Source: Megalonaias nervosa (Eukaryota; Mollusca; Bivalvia; Unionida; Unionidae). From it: DNA of 64,000 nt. The first letter of the stretch is position 1, and each line of letters starts with the position of its first letter. Where the stretch lies: assembly GCA_016617855.1 (NCBI GenBank), contig JAECUM010004926.1:1-64000 (forward strand). The letters are read 5' to 3'. The position numbers and the translations under genes are program-made. This document shows positions 36,540-48,510 of this stretch, in pieces. The notes beneath the pieces were generated by a model. That model had not been told where the DNA came from. It saw only the letters and a program-made list of their open reading frames with translations, and searched no databases.

Positions 36540-37640
36540 GATGGATTTGAAAAAGAAAAAAACCAGAATCCTCCAAAGATTCAAAGATGAATACATGAAT
36601 GATATAATACAGCATTCCAGTCTAGGGCAGCATCACACCCAATGCAATCTGTGTGGAATGGATTTTATGATTGGTCATGGTGGTAAATTTGATGTGGAAA
36701 AACACTTGAAAACAAAGAAGCACGTTGATTTGGTCATCTCACTAATTCCAGTATGAAGGTAACTTCTTTTTTACAGCAAAACTCAAGTGTGGACACTAGT
36801 GTGATAAATGCAGAGATGTTATTGACTGAGTTTTTGGTATAGAATTGGCTACCCCTAGCAGTAGCAGACAATGCTGGTCCTTTATTTAAATGGATATTTC
36901 CAGATTCCAGAATTGCAGGAAAATATGCATGTGCAGAACCAAAAACATCCAATATTGTTCAGTGTTTATCAGAAGATACTTGACTTTAAATATCAGAGGC
37001 CATGAAAACTGGACCATATAGTGTTCATACATATGGGAGTAGGGATTATGACAACAATAGGTGGTAACCCATCAGTGTTAAATACTTTGATAATAAAAAA
37101 GGCAATGTAGTGAGTGTTTTTATTTCATTACCAAAATTAACAGCAGATTCCACTGGAGAAAATATTTTTGATTTGCTTGATAATGCTTTGAAAAAAAATG
37201 TAAGTTAGCAGTTTCAGCTGATAATGAATCACTGATGACTGGAATTCATAAAAGAGTTGCCTCCAATATTTTGAAAATGTCTCCATGAGTTGATATAACA
37301 GGTTGTCCCAGTTGTTTGATTACCTTGAAAGATTGCTGATAAGTTAATAGATATTGGCTATCTGCTAACTGACATCAACTATTATTTGGAGAAAAGTAAT
37401 AAAAGAAAACAGGCTCCCAAGTTGTTGCAAGATGAGCTTGACCTTAAGACTATAAAGTTATCAAGCATGTGTGTACACGATTGTTTTCCCTTCGAAAATG
37501 TATTAGTCGTTTACTTGAGGTTTGGACAGCACTATAAGATTTTTATCGAACTGAAAGTGAGTCTGCAGAGAGAAACTGGGAAAAAAGAGGAAGCACGAAA
37601 GCAAAGTCTGTTAATATGCTGAAATCAGTTAAAGGGATGA
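36540..37640 (+). pseudogene. hAT-like transposase fossil with BED-type finger
   Basis: The + strand starts with a lysine-rich stretch and RFKDEYMNDIIQHSSLGQHH, then a finger CNLCGMDFMIGHGGKFDVEK with the two His in EKHLKTKKH. After a stop at about 36755, in-frame pieces with several stops follow. They include a NWLPLAVADNAGPLFKWIFP block and a SEAMKTGPYSVHTYGSRDYD block, then the 37386-37622 frame starting MEKSNKRKQAPKLLQDELDL. This order matches ZNF862/DUF4371-type hAT proteins. It begins about 140 bp right of the truncated transposon copy. Confidence 0.75.
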
Positions 37641-38934
37641 TAGGTATCTCTAACAAAATGAAGCTATCTAAACGCTTTCTGCAATATTAGTATATTTTTA
37701 GTAATTTCATTAAAGAAACATACTAAAACTTAAACCGATTTTGGCATTCCTGGCTTCCATCACATTCCAGCCAACTTAAATGTAGGTCAGTGGATCTTGA
37801 AAATGTGTCCATTTGCTTGTGTCAGAATTTGAACACACTGGGTAAAAGACATTAGAATAAGTATGGTCTGACTAATGTAATTAGACTTTAATTTGTGGAA
37901 AAGTTAGATATTGGTTGCTAAGTGTGTGAGATATTGAAAATTTATATTCTCATTCCTGTCAGTTGACCGAGGAACATGCTACACAGCGCTGTTTATTTAG
38001 GCAGAAAGACTTGGCCACTAACAACATAAATATCAGGATAGATGTCTTAATTGTAGGACTAATTAAGGAGGTGATCTTTCATCTATTTTTGATCCAATTT
38101 TGTTCAAACTTGGAGTGTCAGTTTATGTTATCAAGATATCTGACAGTTTTTATTATGAGCAGGATTCATTTATATTAATGAAGTGATCTTACATGTGATT
38201 GGCTGACTGTAACCATTGTAGAAGTTGTATTTTTTATCTGATTTTGATCAAACTTTTAATGTGGACTTGTATGATCAAAATCTTGCAGGAGTTTGACAGT
38301 GAGATCCTTGGATATTATTCATTTCTTCTAATATCTGACTGGCTGAGCTTGTTACCACTCAAGAAATTTTGTTTTTGATCTGATTTTGATTAAGCTTGGT
38401 AAATAGGCTTAAATCATGAAAATCTCAGATGATCTTCACATTATTATGAAGTTGTCTTTCATCTGATCGACTAAGCTTGTCAACGTGTTAATGACATTTC
38501 TTATTACATTTTATCAAACTTGGCAATCGGCTTATATAAAAATTCCAATGAATTTTATTGTGAGCAAGATCTCCACATATCAACAAAAAGTACTAGTATT
38601 AATTCCCCTACCTTCTTCATCAGCGGAATACTTTTTGGATCCTATATCTATCACTGGAGCATTTGAGTGTGACTCACACCTGGGTGTTGTTTTCCCCTAC
38701 TTTCACTCACGTTCATAACACTGCTTACATACTATTACAGACTGAAGTCTCCTTAGTTTATTTCATTTAAAAATAAATTGATCAAAGCATAATATACCAC
38801 CATTTTGAATACAATATCTGATCAGATGAGCAGAACACACAGACAGAAATTGTTCCATGTCATATAGACACTTATGCTTTGTAAGAAGAGACAAACTGTT
38901 TGGTTACTTGGACTGTAGTTTTGTTGCCCCATTA

Positions 38935-40790
38935 GGGAGCGCTGTACAGATGATATGAACTTCTGGGAGAGTGACATTTGTTAGGTGAAGTTGTAAGCAT
39001 TTGCAGTGGAGAGAATGTTGGTATACCTCTGTGTTAATTTCATGTACTGTGGCTTAAATTTATTTGGATATTGTACTTGTGGAAACTACATGATGTATGC
39101 ATACAGCTAACTAAAATGACCTCTCCCATGTGCTCAAAAATCAGCCTGAATTAGTCAAAAGTACACTGTCTTTAGCAGTTATTGAAATAGGGAATGGAAT
39201 TTTGCCATATTAGACATTACCAGCTTCTGAAAGTACAATGAATGAATTACAAAATATATAAAATGTAAAAAAAGAATTTTCTTTTTTTTTTGTTGCTACA
39301 ATTTACCTCAGAAGTTCAGAAAGTGAAAATAACCATGCATATCTAGCAGTTTTTTTTATAGGTGCACATTTGCAGTAAGGCCAAGCTGTATACTCAATAA
39401 TCCAAATTACACCCATCCGTCATAATAACAAAATAAAAGGAATTAAAAATTCTTTTAACAATACCTAAGATATACAAGATCTTTTTTAAGTAGCCAGTAT
39501 AACCAGTAAGGAAAATCCTGGAAATTCATTTTCTTTAAAGATCTTACCCAGTGCAAAATATGAAACTGTAGAGTGCCACCTTAACTACATAATTATTTTA
39601 CAGTCTCATCTTGTTGAGGCTGCAGCATCATTGCTAATAAATTAGGTGATCTTAAAACACATTGGCTGAGCTTACCTCTCAAGAGATGGTATATGTTTCC
39701 AGTTTCAATCAAACTTGATAAATAGACTAATATAATTAATAGGCAAAACCTATGCATATTTATGAGTGGTATTGCATCTAATTAGCTGCATTTGTTTAGG
39801 GGGCACTCACCAGTTTGATGTACTTTTGAGAGAGTGATGTATGTAAGGTGAAGTTGTTTGGATTTAAAACATGCAGAGTGGAGAGAATGTTTACATACCT
39901 CTATGCTACTTTCATGGAATGTGGCTGACATTTCTTTGGATATTCTGATGTGATGTGATTATGATTTTTAACGTAGCTTTAACAATTTTTCAGTCATATC
40001 GCTATGATGTCTGCAGTGTGGCAGTTTATAGTGATGTCTAGCACTGGGGCATCATGCCGCAGACATGTAGCATGATGTCCCACCCAGTCACATTATCCTG
40101 ACACCAGGCCGACCAGTCCTAACACTAACCTCTTAATGCTGAGCGCCAAGCGAGGCAGCTGTTAGTACCATTTTTGTAAGTCTTTGGTATGACTCGACCG
40201 GGGATCGAGCCCACTACCTCCCGCATCCGAGGCGGACACTCTAACCACTAGGCCACCGGAGCGGTCTCTTTGGATATTGTACTTTTGGAAATTGTAAATG
40301 ATCTTAGCACACTGCTAACTAAAATGACTGCTCCCTTGTGCTCCAAAAATAAGCCTGAATTTGTCTAAAGTACACTATCCTTGGCAGCTATAAAAATAGG
40401 AAAAATGAATTTTGCCAGACTAGACAATACCAGCTTCTGAAAGTGTAATGAATGAATTACCAAATATATAAAAAGTAAAAAAAGTTATCAGCTCTTTTTT
40501 TTACAATTTACCTCTGAAGTTCAGGAAGTGAAAATGACCAAGTGGAGCTAGCACTTTTTTGAAAGGTGCACATCTGGAGTAAGGCCAAGCTGTATACTCT
40601 ATAACCCATATTACACCTATCAATCATACACCAAAATAAAGGGAATTGAAGGTTCTTTGAACAATGCCTAAGATATACAAGGTCCTTTTTAAATAGCCAG
40701 TGTAACCAGCGAGGAAACCCGGGAAATTCTTTTTCTTTTAAATTCTAACCCTATGCAAAATACGAAACTGTAGAGCTCCACCTTAACTTC
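38935..40790. repeat. Duplicated 0.65-kb block, second copy split by a SINE
   Basis: 38935-39600 matches 39800-39944 plus 40267-40790 in the same order. Shared text includes GTGGAGAGAATGTT, TTTGGATATTGTACTT, AATGAATTAC.AAATATATAA, AAGGCCAAGCTGTATACTC and GTGTAACCAG. Divergence is perhaps 15 percent. Only the second copy holds the SINE. Confidence 0.8.
39945..40266 (-). mobile_element. tRNA-derived SINE, family 2, copy 2 (full length)
   Basis: On the - strand it starts GACCGCTCCGGTGGCCTAGT, with A box TGGCCTAGTGGTTAGAG, an anticodon-like arm, and B box GGCTCGATCCCC. The tRNA head is followed by the unrelated body shared with 27729-27986, then a tail ending near ATCATAATCACATCACATC. A 12-bp target duplication, TCTTTGGATATT, lies at 39933-39944 and 40267-40278. 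The unoccupied site is visible in the sister block near 39066. Confidence 0.93.
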
Positions 40791-41734
40791 TCTAGCCAAT
40801 TCTGCTTAATAGGATTTATTTTAGACTTGGTAAGTAGACTTGTATCATTGAGATTTCATTGGAGTAGGATTATAAACATGATCCACTCATAACATGATAT
40901 TATAGCAGATTGCTGAGCTTTTCAACACCAGCAACTATGTTTGTTAGATTTCAACCCAGCTTGTTTAAGTCTTATATCAGCAAGATGTAGGCTGAGTTTG
41001 AGTATGAGTGGGATCAAGACATTTATGAAATAATCTTTTATCTGATTGGCTGAATATGTTTCCACTCTGGAAACTGAATTTAGATCAGATTTTGCTTCAG
41101 CTTGGTAATAAAGTTTATGTCATCCATCACACAGATGTCATGTTACAGATGTGAAGTTCTTTCCAATTGGATCATAAAAATTCTCAGGTGCAAAATTAGT
41201 CTTCAAAGTTTTCTGATTCACAGGATAGAGTAAAAAGGATATAATCAAAGCTGTGTGTGCATTAAAGAATATTGTTTGATTGTTTGATTACTAAATCTCC
41301 ACTTTAAATGTTTGCTTTTGTCTTGATGGACATTCTAAATCTTAAATTCTGTGCATTTAACTCAGACTTCAGTTTTACGGTAGTACACAGCTTGCAAAGA
41401 GTAATAACATACTGACTTTAATATAGGCAGTTTGATACATCATACTAATCACTATATTCTTGGCTGCCTTAATTTTATTAGGAAAATACAATTTGAAAAC
41501 ATCTAGGGGATTTGGGGATGATTTCCATTAAATACAGTTCAGATTTGATCCATAAATTCCTAGAAGAAAAAATTATATCTTCAACTAGAATTTTTGGGAT
41601 ACCATATTTAAAAATAATGTTAAGCCGTTCAAACGTGTACATATAAAAGTATGCTCTCTCTCTTCTCTTCCCCCCCCCCCATTCCCTTGTGCTTATCTAA
41701 CAATTGTGTGCCTCTTTTATTGTTTGCTCTATAG

Positions 41735-41854
41735 GTTATTCCAGGTATTCAGAATGAGGATGCTGATGTACGTAACATGGCTATGAGGTCACTGGGAATC
41801 TGCTGTCAGCTTGACAAGGATTTGATTGGCACCTACTTGCCACTTTTTATGCAG
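41735..41854 (+). CDS. NCAPG: NCAPG exon E (Cnd3 domain, HEAT repeat)
   Basis: The acceptor is GCTCTATAG and the donor is CAG|GTAACT, giving 40 codons in phase 0. It encodes one HEAT repeat: VIPGIQNEDADVRNMAMRSL, then GICCQLDKDLIGTYLPLFMQ. The xxDxxVRxxAxxxLG pattern is typical of HEAT repeats and opens the Cnd3 domain of CAP-G. It follows the largest intron seen here (14.5 kb), which is packed with mobile elements. Confidence 0.95.
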
Positions 41855-42074
41855 GTAACTTTGTTATACCAAGATACAAACAGGTGGCACTTTGGTATCA
41901 CTTTTCCAACTTTGTTGTTGTTGTTATTATGCCTTTTCTGCTTGTGCAGTTTTGCTACCAAATCCTGTTAGGAAGATTTTTGATCAGGATTGTGCAAAAC
42001 AAATAAAATTTTGCAAGCATATTGGTATCAGTTTGTAGATGGCCTAATTAGCTTTGAAGTCCATAACAACAATT

Positions 42075-42150
42075 TATCAATTTTTTATACATATTCTTGG
42101 ACTTGGACTTTTTATCAATTTTTTATACATATTCTTGGACTTGGACTTAT
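42075..42150. repeat. 38-bp tandem duplication
   Basis: TTTATCAATTTTTTATACAT followed by ATTCTTGGACTTGGACTT occurs twice in a row. Confidence 0.9.
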
Positions 42151-43432
42151 ATGACAAACCTTGTCAGCATTATTAAGCAAAGATCACATGAGGTAGACAA
42201 TTCAGTTTGGTAAGCTTATTTGTGTATACATTACTGACCAGATCAGATTTTTAATGCCATTAGAGCAATTTTAATTTGTGTTGTGTTTTTTAAAAAAAAA
42301 CAACAATCTTTTGAATTTTTATAGGCTTTTTTGACAATTATGTAAAAGCCATGTGAGGTAGACAAATCAAATTTAATGGACTTAATTGTGTTTGTATATA
42401 GATTGTTTGATTAGATTTTCATACCATTATGTAATGTAAATTTTTTGGACCTGGGCTTATTTGACAAAAGCCTTGATTGTGTGATTTCAGTAAAATACAC
42501 TTTTTATCATACAACAAAACTAACCTGTAAAGAAATTATCTGCTATTCCATTTGCATAAAAAATTGATACACTAGTCTATGCTTATGGTTTACATTTAAC
42601 TTTGGATGTTTTGAGGAAGAAAATTTGTAGACAAATGGCCATTACAATAATTTTTTAATTACTTTCCCTCCTTCAGCTCACGGTAGAAGATTTTCTTTGG
42701 TAATCACTCTTCTGACATCCTTGTGACATGGCCTCCACATCTCAAACTATATGTACATAATGAAAATATTAATAATGCACTGGACATGCATACTGGTTAA
42801 CAAGAGATATGCCATGTCCATTTACATGCTTACTGATTTAGGTAACATTAACAGACAGTAAACGTAACTAAGCTATTTGCATAAGTAAATACTGCAACCC
42901 TATCTGCAGTATAATACTGCTATACCTGGAATCATGGAATTTAATGAAAGATGCAGCTAGATGAGTACAATACCTCATCTTTAAAGTAGGTCACTGACTC
43001 ATTTATTATATTTCACTGACTGGTTCAACTTCGTGTTTTTACCGTTCATGTTTTAATCATTAAACTAGTTGATTACAGACATATCTCTTAGTACAACAAC
43101 TATGGCAAAAACAGATACTGTTACACCTGCCAATTGTTACTTGGGTAACAGCCTGTTGATAATAACCCAGGTGATAAAATGAGCCATTGGGCACACATTT
43201 AGTTCACGTAAAAATCATGTTTCCAAGTTCAGATTGACTATTATATCTGGTGACATCAGTAATGAGCGTGACACAGAATAATGTATACTGTTCGAGGCTC
43301 GTGTCGTGACTGTTGGCTACCGTGCATGCGCACATGGCACAAGATTGACCTGCCAAGAAGTGTTCACTCACTTTGATATGCAGAGCAGGAGAGGATAATG
43401 GAGCAATTCAAAATTAATTACTTTTTAAAATT

Positions 43433-43560
43433 AAAAATGAGCAAAACATCAAAAGTGTGGGTGCTTGCTAAGTGACTGGATCAAAATAGTGTTCAATGCA
43501 ATCTGTATGAAATAACATCTGCTAAAGGTGGTAACATGAGTACTGTGCAACACCATCTAG
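43433..43560 (+). pseudogene. ZBED-type hAT finger fragment
   Basis: The + strand reads VWVLAK, a stop, then SVQCNLYEITSAKGGNMSTV and QHHL. This matches the W..F....C.LC...S.KGGN.S....HL layout of ZBED fingers, with the second Cys changed to Tyr and an internal stop. It is a fossil and the remainder of the transposase is not seen. Confidence 0.6.
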
Positions 43561-43739
43561 TCTGAACTCTTATTTTCTTATTTACACTTCGACCACAGAA
43601 AAAATACAATTTTGCATGCTGTTCATACCACAAAGCAGTTCAGGTTTGTACACACTTAATACAATTTCTCTTTGATCAGATACATGCAGGGTAACCGATG
43701 ATAGGCTTGGCAGGTAGATGTTTAGTACAATTTTGACAA

Positions 43740-44660
43740 CCATAGTTACTGTCACCTATATTTGACATTTTTTGCTTTAGGTTAAGGTTTTGCACTTACC
43801 TCATGACTACATAGGTTTTTGGCATACTATTCACATTCAGTTCTATATAGAATCATGAAACTTGGGGATGAATCTTGACAAACACTACTCATAATTTTTT
43901 TGTAATAGTTCATTATGGCTCATATTTTATGCTTCACTGATTTGGGTTTAATTTTGTGTTTGATAGTCACATCTCAGGCACTGTTCATGCTAGGAATTGA
44001 ATATGAAATTGTGAAATTGAACATAATATGCATCTCTGTTACTACTGTAACCTTGCTGGAAAAGAGGCTCATCATGACGTCTATTTCATCTTGTACTGGA
44101 TTTGTTTAGTGTTTGCATTTAGCTCCTGACCAGAAATTAGGCATCCGATGCATACAGTCCAACTGAACATGAAACTTGCTGATTGGGTGCATCTTGATAA
44201 GTTCTACAACCTTTTGCAAAAAGTGTCTCAGTGACTTATATTTCATGCTTCAATGTCTTTGTTGAAATTTTTTGCTAAATTTCTTTTATTGGATGCTGTT
44301 TATGTTCTAATCAAGAAACTTGATAACTAGATGCACCTATTTTACTACTGCACCATTAGAACCAATGAAGGTCAGTGTGACCTGCATTTTATGCTTTACT
44401 AACATGGGTTAAGTATTTCTGCTTATGATACTCTACATTCATCCAACTACACCTATATACATCCTTTCCAACAGTTGGAAGTAGGAATAAATATGTTTAT
44501 TCAGTGGTAAACTTTCCATAATAATGCCTATGCTTGGTATATTGTGACATGTTACTCTCAACAGGTTGACTGTTTTTTGTACAGGTGAATGAGTATAGAA
44601 ATTAGATGAGTGGACTTCATACTGCATGCTTTTCATGTGAGGCCTTGCCAATATTGGCAA
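43740..44660. repeat. Diverged direct repeats, unit about 170-200 bp
   Basis: The phrases CATGAAACTTG, GATGCATCTTGA/GATGCACCT, TTATGCTTCACTGA/TTTATGCTTTACTAA and GTGACCT recur about every 170-200 bp. This is an ancient array, close to the style of 14690-15450 and 21390-22400. Confidence 0.5.
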
Positions 44661-44879
44661 ATCAAGGTAGTTATTGATGGGTGAAATATATACTGCTGGC
44701 TGTCATTCCAAGGTTACTCAAAGAATGTGACTTTCACATAGTAAGATCTGGCATCTGGGGGTCCTGTAACAGCATCTTGAGCCAGTTACTGGGTAAAGCC
44801 TAAATTTTTACTGGAGAAATTACAACCGTACTTTCAACATTGAAGCATTGCAGAACCTTAAATCTGACAGTCCATTAGT

Positions 44880-45125
44880 TGTTGTTGTTATGGGTTTCAC
44901 GTCATTTTTCAGCACATCATAGGCTGTACATGTCGGCCAGTATATTTGGTGGTGGAAGATCCTGGGAAAACACTGGGAAGAACCACTAACCCACAGAAGC
45001 TACTGGCAAGCTTTCTCACATACCTGTGTTGGTTGAGCATGAGATTCAAACCCACATGGACAGAGGTGAGACATCAGTGACCTGTAAAGGCAAGTGCCTT
45101 AGACGACTTGGCCACCCGGGGCCCC
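44880..45125 (-). mobile_element. tRNA-derived SINE, family 1, copy 3 (degraded)
   Basis: Recognisable from (GTT)n, TTTTTCAGCACATCATAGGC, GGAAGAACCACTAACCCACA to GGCCACCCGGGGCCCC. The A box region is still readable on the - strand. It is more diverged than the copies at 11133 and 14338, and no target duplication is seen. Confidence 0.88.
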
Positions 45126-45610
45126 AACAATCCTTTACTATCCCAGATATTATGGAAACATGATGTGCTTATACAATCTGGGAAAAGTATTATGTACTGC
45201 TGGCAGCCTAGTCATACTGTTATAAAAAGGTAAATGAAAGGGCAGATAAACCAGCTAATGCTATCATGCAATCAGTTGTTTCCGCCCCCCCCATGGGTGA
45301 GTGGGTGTTTGAGTAGCTGGGTGGTTTAACAGTATGTCAGTACAATACTGGCTGAGACTGAATTGATAGCAGTCTAAAACTTGTACAAACATTTCCTTTA
45401 TTTTCTCACCGGCAGAAACAATTGGATAAAGATATCACTTTCCAACAGCAGTGATGGTTGGGGTAGCAACATTGTCTTAATTCAGATTTTGTGTTTTAAT
45501 AGTCGTGTGCATTGAAGGTATTTTATTAGATAATTTTCAGAGAAGATGGTGATATTTCACAAACTTTTGATATTTATTGTCTGAATGAGTTACACTCTTG
45601 TTACTTCCAG

Positions 45611-45856
45611 GCATCTAAGATTGATGTCCAAGGAGTGCGGATCACAGCACTCCAGGTTCTCTTTGACCTGCTTCATTCATTTGGATTGGACATCATCCAG
45701 GATCAGGAGGAGAACCAGTCTGAGGAAACAGTAAACCAGTCTAGTGTCAACACAACCACTGTATTAGAGGATGAAAACCAGTCAAAGAAAGATGATGATC
45801 GGTCTGCATTGGCCAGTAAACTTGTCGCTATCATATGCTCATTTTTAGATAGTGAG
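45611..45856 (+). CDS. NCAPG: NCAPG exon F (Cnd3 domain with acidic linker)
   Basis: The acceptor is TTACTTCCAG and the donor is GAG|GTATGT, giving 82 codons in phase 0. The N-terminal half is a HEAT helix pair (VRITALQVLFDLLHSFGLDI). An acidic, Ser/Asn/Gln-rich linker of about 35 residues follows, then the next helix (ALASKLVAIICSFLDSE). A variable disordered linker at this place is usual in CAP-G. Reading continues past the donor for 115 codons without a stop, but that tail is intron and has no family resemblance. Confidence 0.94.
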
Positions 45857-46920
45857 GTATGTGCACATTTCTTATTCCTGCTCAGTTGCTCTAAAAAATT
45901 GTTTTTGTTAAGTTTCTTTTATGTAGGAAAGGGGTTTTGTGTAGTTGTTGAGCCAGCCTTTGTGGAAGCTCAACATAGTGATCACCCTTGGCATTCGTGT
46001 GTGTCTTTCCATATGTCTGTCCATACTTCAGATAAAGATCCATATAAAGTCCCCCATCCCACCTTCATTATTGAGCTCAAGGGTGGGCTTGACATGCAGT
46101 CATGGCCAGCTTCTTATTTCCTACTGTTACTTATAGTTTTGCTTTTGTCCATTTGTCTGTTCATCTATCAATCCATTCATCCATCTACACTTTCAATTTG
46201 AGGCAAAACTTCATTATAAGATATATCTCTGTTAAGTATGGTACACATATTATACTTGTGGTCTAGACGTGCCATTTGCTATTAATTGTTCTTCAGTTTC
46301 ACAAGGTCTGCAGTGGACCTCAAAAACCTCAGAAAAAACTAAAATTTTATTTTGCTGTTAGAAACCTTAAAAAAGCCTGAAAAAACTGAAGGAAACCTAA
46401 ATAAAATAAAATAAATGTAAAATTTTTGTAAAATGATGAATGACTATTCCAACTGCACAAAAAATGCTTTTTGTACATGGTTTTTCATTAGGCTAGCACA
46501 GCAGTGGAAAAAGCATGCAAGTTATGCAAATTAAAGACATTGAGTCATTTTTTTCTAACATTCATTTGATTGACACATAATGGCATATCCTTGACAACAT
46601 TTTTAGAAAGAGCCATAGTTTTATCCTTTTTTGAGATATTTATGAAATTTTAACTGATACTCTTTGCTTGAAATTGTGTTTTGAATTATATAAATCAGGC
46701 ATGTAATCCAAACCAGAAAATGCATTGCCAACATGGCAGAAGTAGTACATAAAGTTAGTGATATCATTCTCAAGGCTCGAAAATATGTTACACTGCAAAC
46801 ATGTGTCAACTTGCGAACCAAAATCGGCACACAATATAACAATTTCTTAACTTTTCAATGACCAGATATATTAATACAAATAGGTCTGATTACCAGCTTA
46901 AGAGGTAGAGGCTTCTTGGC

Positions 46921-47111
46921 TGCTCCATCAGTGTTCATGCCAACCTATAGACTTATAAACACGGATTAACCCCTTCATATTCGCTGCTCCATCAATGTTC
47001 ATGCCAACCTATAGACTTATAAACACAGATTAACCCCTTCGTATTCGCTTCTCCATCAGTGTTCATGCCAACCTATAGACTTATAAACACGGATTAACCC
47101 CTTCATATTCT
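46921..47111. repeat. 64-bp tandem repeat, three copies
   Basis: Units start at 46921, 46985 and 47049 and share CTCCATCAGTGTTCATGCCA and GGATTAACCCCTTC; there are few changes between copies. Confidence 0.93.
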
Positions 47112-48293
47112 TGAGTGTTAAGTATTATCTCTACTTTTAATTTACTCCTCAATTTTCAGGTACAAGAAACATGCAATTGAGACAGTTAACAGGAACATGC
47201 ATTTACATTCTTGGATTTGCCTGGATTATGTTTTTATTTCGGAGCATATCAGCGCGAGGTGAATTCAGATTTATAATTGGGAACTATTTACCCCCAAATT
47301 ACCTTAGATAGGACAAACATGGGAGATACATAGTTTCACTGTCTTTTGAATTCACTTGAAGAAAGATGGAATATCACAACATTTATTTAGTTTAAGGTAC
47401 TATAAAAATGTTTTATATTTTAGCATGCTTTGCACATTCCCCTTTGTTTACGAGAAAACTGTTATCTCCAAATGTCGGAAATTTTGACTACATGCTATAT
47501 TTATATTTCAACTTTTGATTAGCTCCTGGCATAATATCTTAGGGTTTAAAGGGTGTAATCCTTAAAAATGTATAAATGCATATTTCAAAATACCTTATGC
47601 AGAGCAGTAGCAAACATTCCAACCGGAGTATGCATTCAAACATTCCAACTGGAGTATGCACAATTGTTGGAGAGGGATATTGATGTTATTTCTGCATGAT
47701 GCAAATAGAAAGTATGTAAGGGATAATGTAGAAGAAAAGAATGCTCTTGAAAAGCTCCTGGATGAGAAGCTTCAGGAGCATAAAAATCCATATAAAGAAA
47801 ATGTATAGGTCTAAGGACAGGATATTGTATATAGTGTACAGTGTATTGCATATTAACTGTGTACAAAACTGCAAGCATTAACATGGCACTGGCTAAATGT
47901 TTACATTTCTTTAATGGATTATTTGCTGGGCAGTGTGCTGGAGGACATTTTAGTGGAAATTTTTTAACCCTTCCAGGTATTTTTGGTTTTTAATTATTTA
48001 TTAATTTTCATATTATCTTCATTTTAATTTTATTTAGAAACTAATTCAAAAGCGTATTTGTCACATTTTTAAAGCAACTTCTTTGTTTCTTGAACCAGAA
48101 CAAAAATTTAAAACCTTGAATCAATCTATTTTTAAAAAACCCTCAAATTTTAAAATTTTATTTCACTTCTGGCCCTGGTTTCAATATTTTTAATGTTTTT
48201 GTTTATTGTTCATCCACTCAGTGATCATTTACACTTTTAATTATGGAGTAAAACTCATTATGCCTATTACTTCCCAGTATACTAATGCAACTT

Positions 48294-48510
48294 CAGTTTT
48301 GTGGGTTTGATGCCATTTTTCAGCACATTGATCAGTTATACACTGTGGCCAGTATATTTGGTTGAAGAAGAACCAACAATCCATGGTATGCTACTGGCAA
48401 GCTTTCTCACATACCCATACTGATTGAACAAAGACTCAAACCTACATGGAGAGAAGTGAGATGTGAGTGATCTGTAACGGCAAACACTTAGATCACTTAG
48501 CCACCAGTTC
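48294..48510 (-). mobile_element. tRNA-derived SINE, family 1, copy 4 (degraded)
   Basis: It keeps GCCATTTTTCAGCACA, GAAGAACCA, GCTACTGGCAAGCTTTCTCA and a remnant of the B and A boxes (CTTAGATCACTTAGCCACC). It is the oldest of four copies, all inserted with the RNA strand antisense to NCAPG. Confidence 0.82.

Larger units (their letters stand above)
27194..41734 (+). other. NCAPG: NCAPG intron D-E: content
   Basis: At 14.5 kb this is the largest intron seen. It carries most of the mobile DNA of the window: a SINE at 27729, a 2.6-kb TIR transposon at 28315 with a nested MITE, a truncated sister copy at 35400, an hAT fossil at 36540, and paired diverged blocks with a SINE at 39945. Diverged direct repeats with the phrase TGATTTTGATCAAACTT occupy 37960-38580 and 40800-41120. 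Between 30930 and 33230 I see only AT-rich sequence with a short (GT)n at 31800. Confidence 0.6.
41855..45610 (+). other. NCAPG: NCAPG intron E-F: content
   Basis: This 3.8-kb intron holds a 2-copy repeat (42075-42150), a ZBED-like fragment (43433-43560), old direct repeats (43740-44660) and a degraded SINE (44880-45125). The segment 42200-43250 looks AT-rich and empty. Confidence 0.6.

Noticed and set aside
45857..46201. Continuation of exon F for 115 codons
   Set aside because: The donor GAG|GTATGT joins to exon G in phase with a family-typical junction; the tail is hydrophobic, low in coding character and repeat-like.
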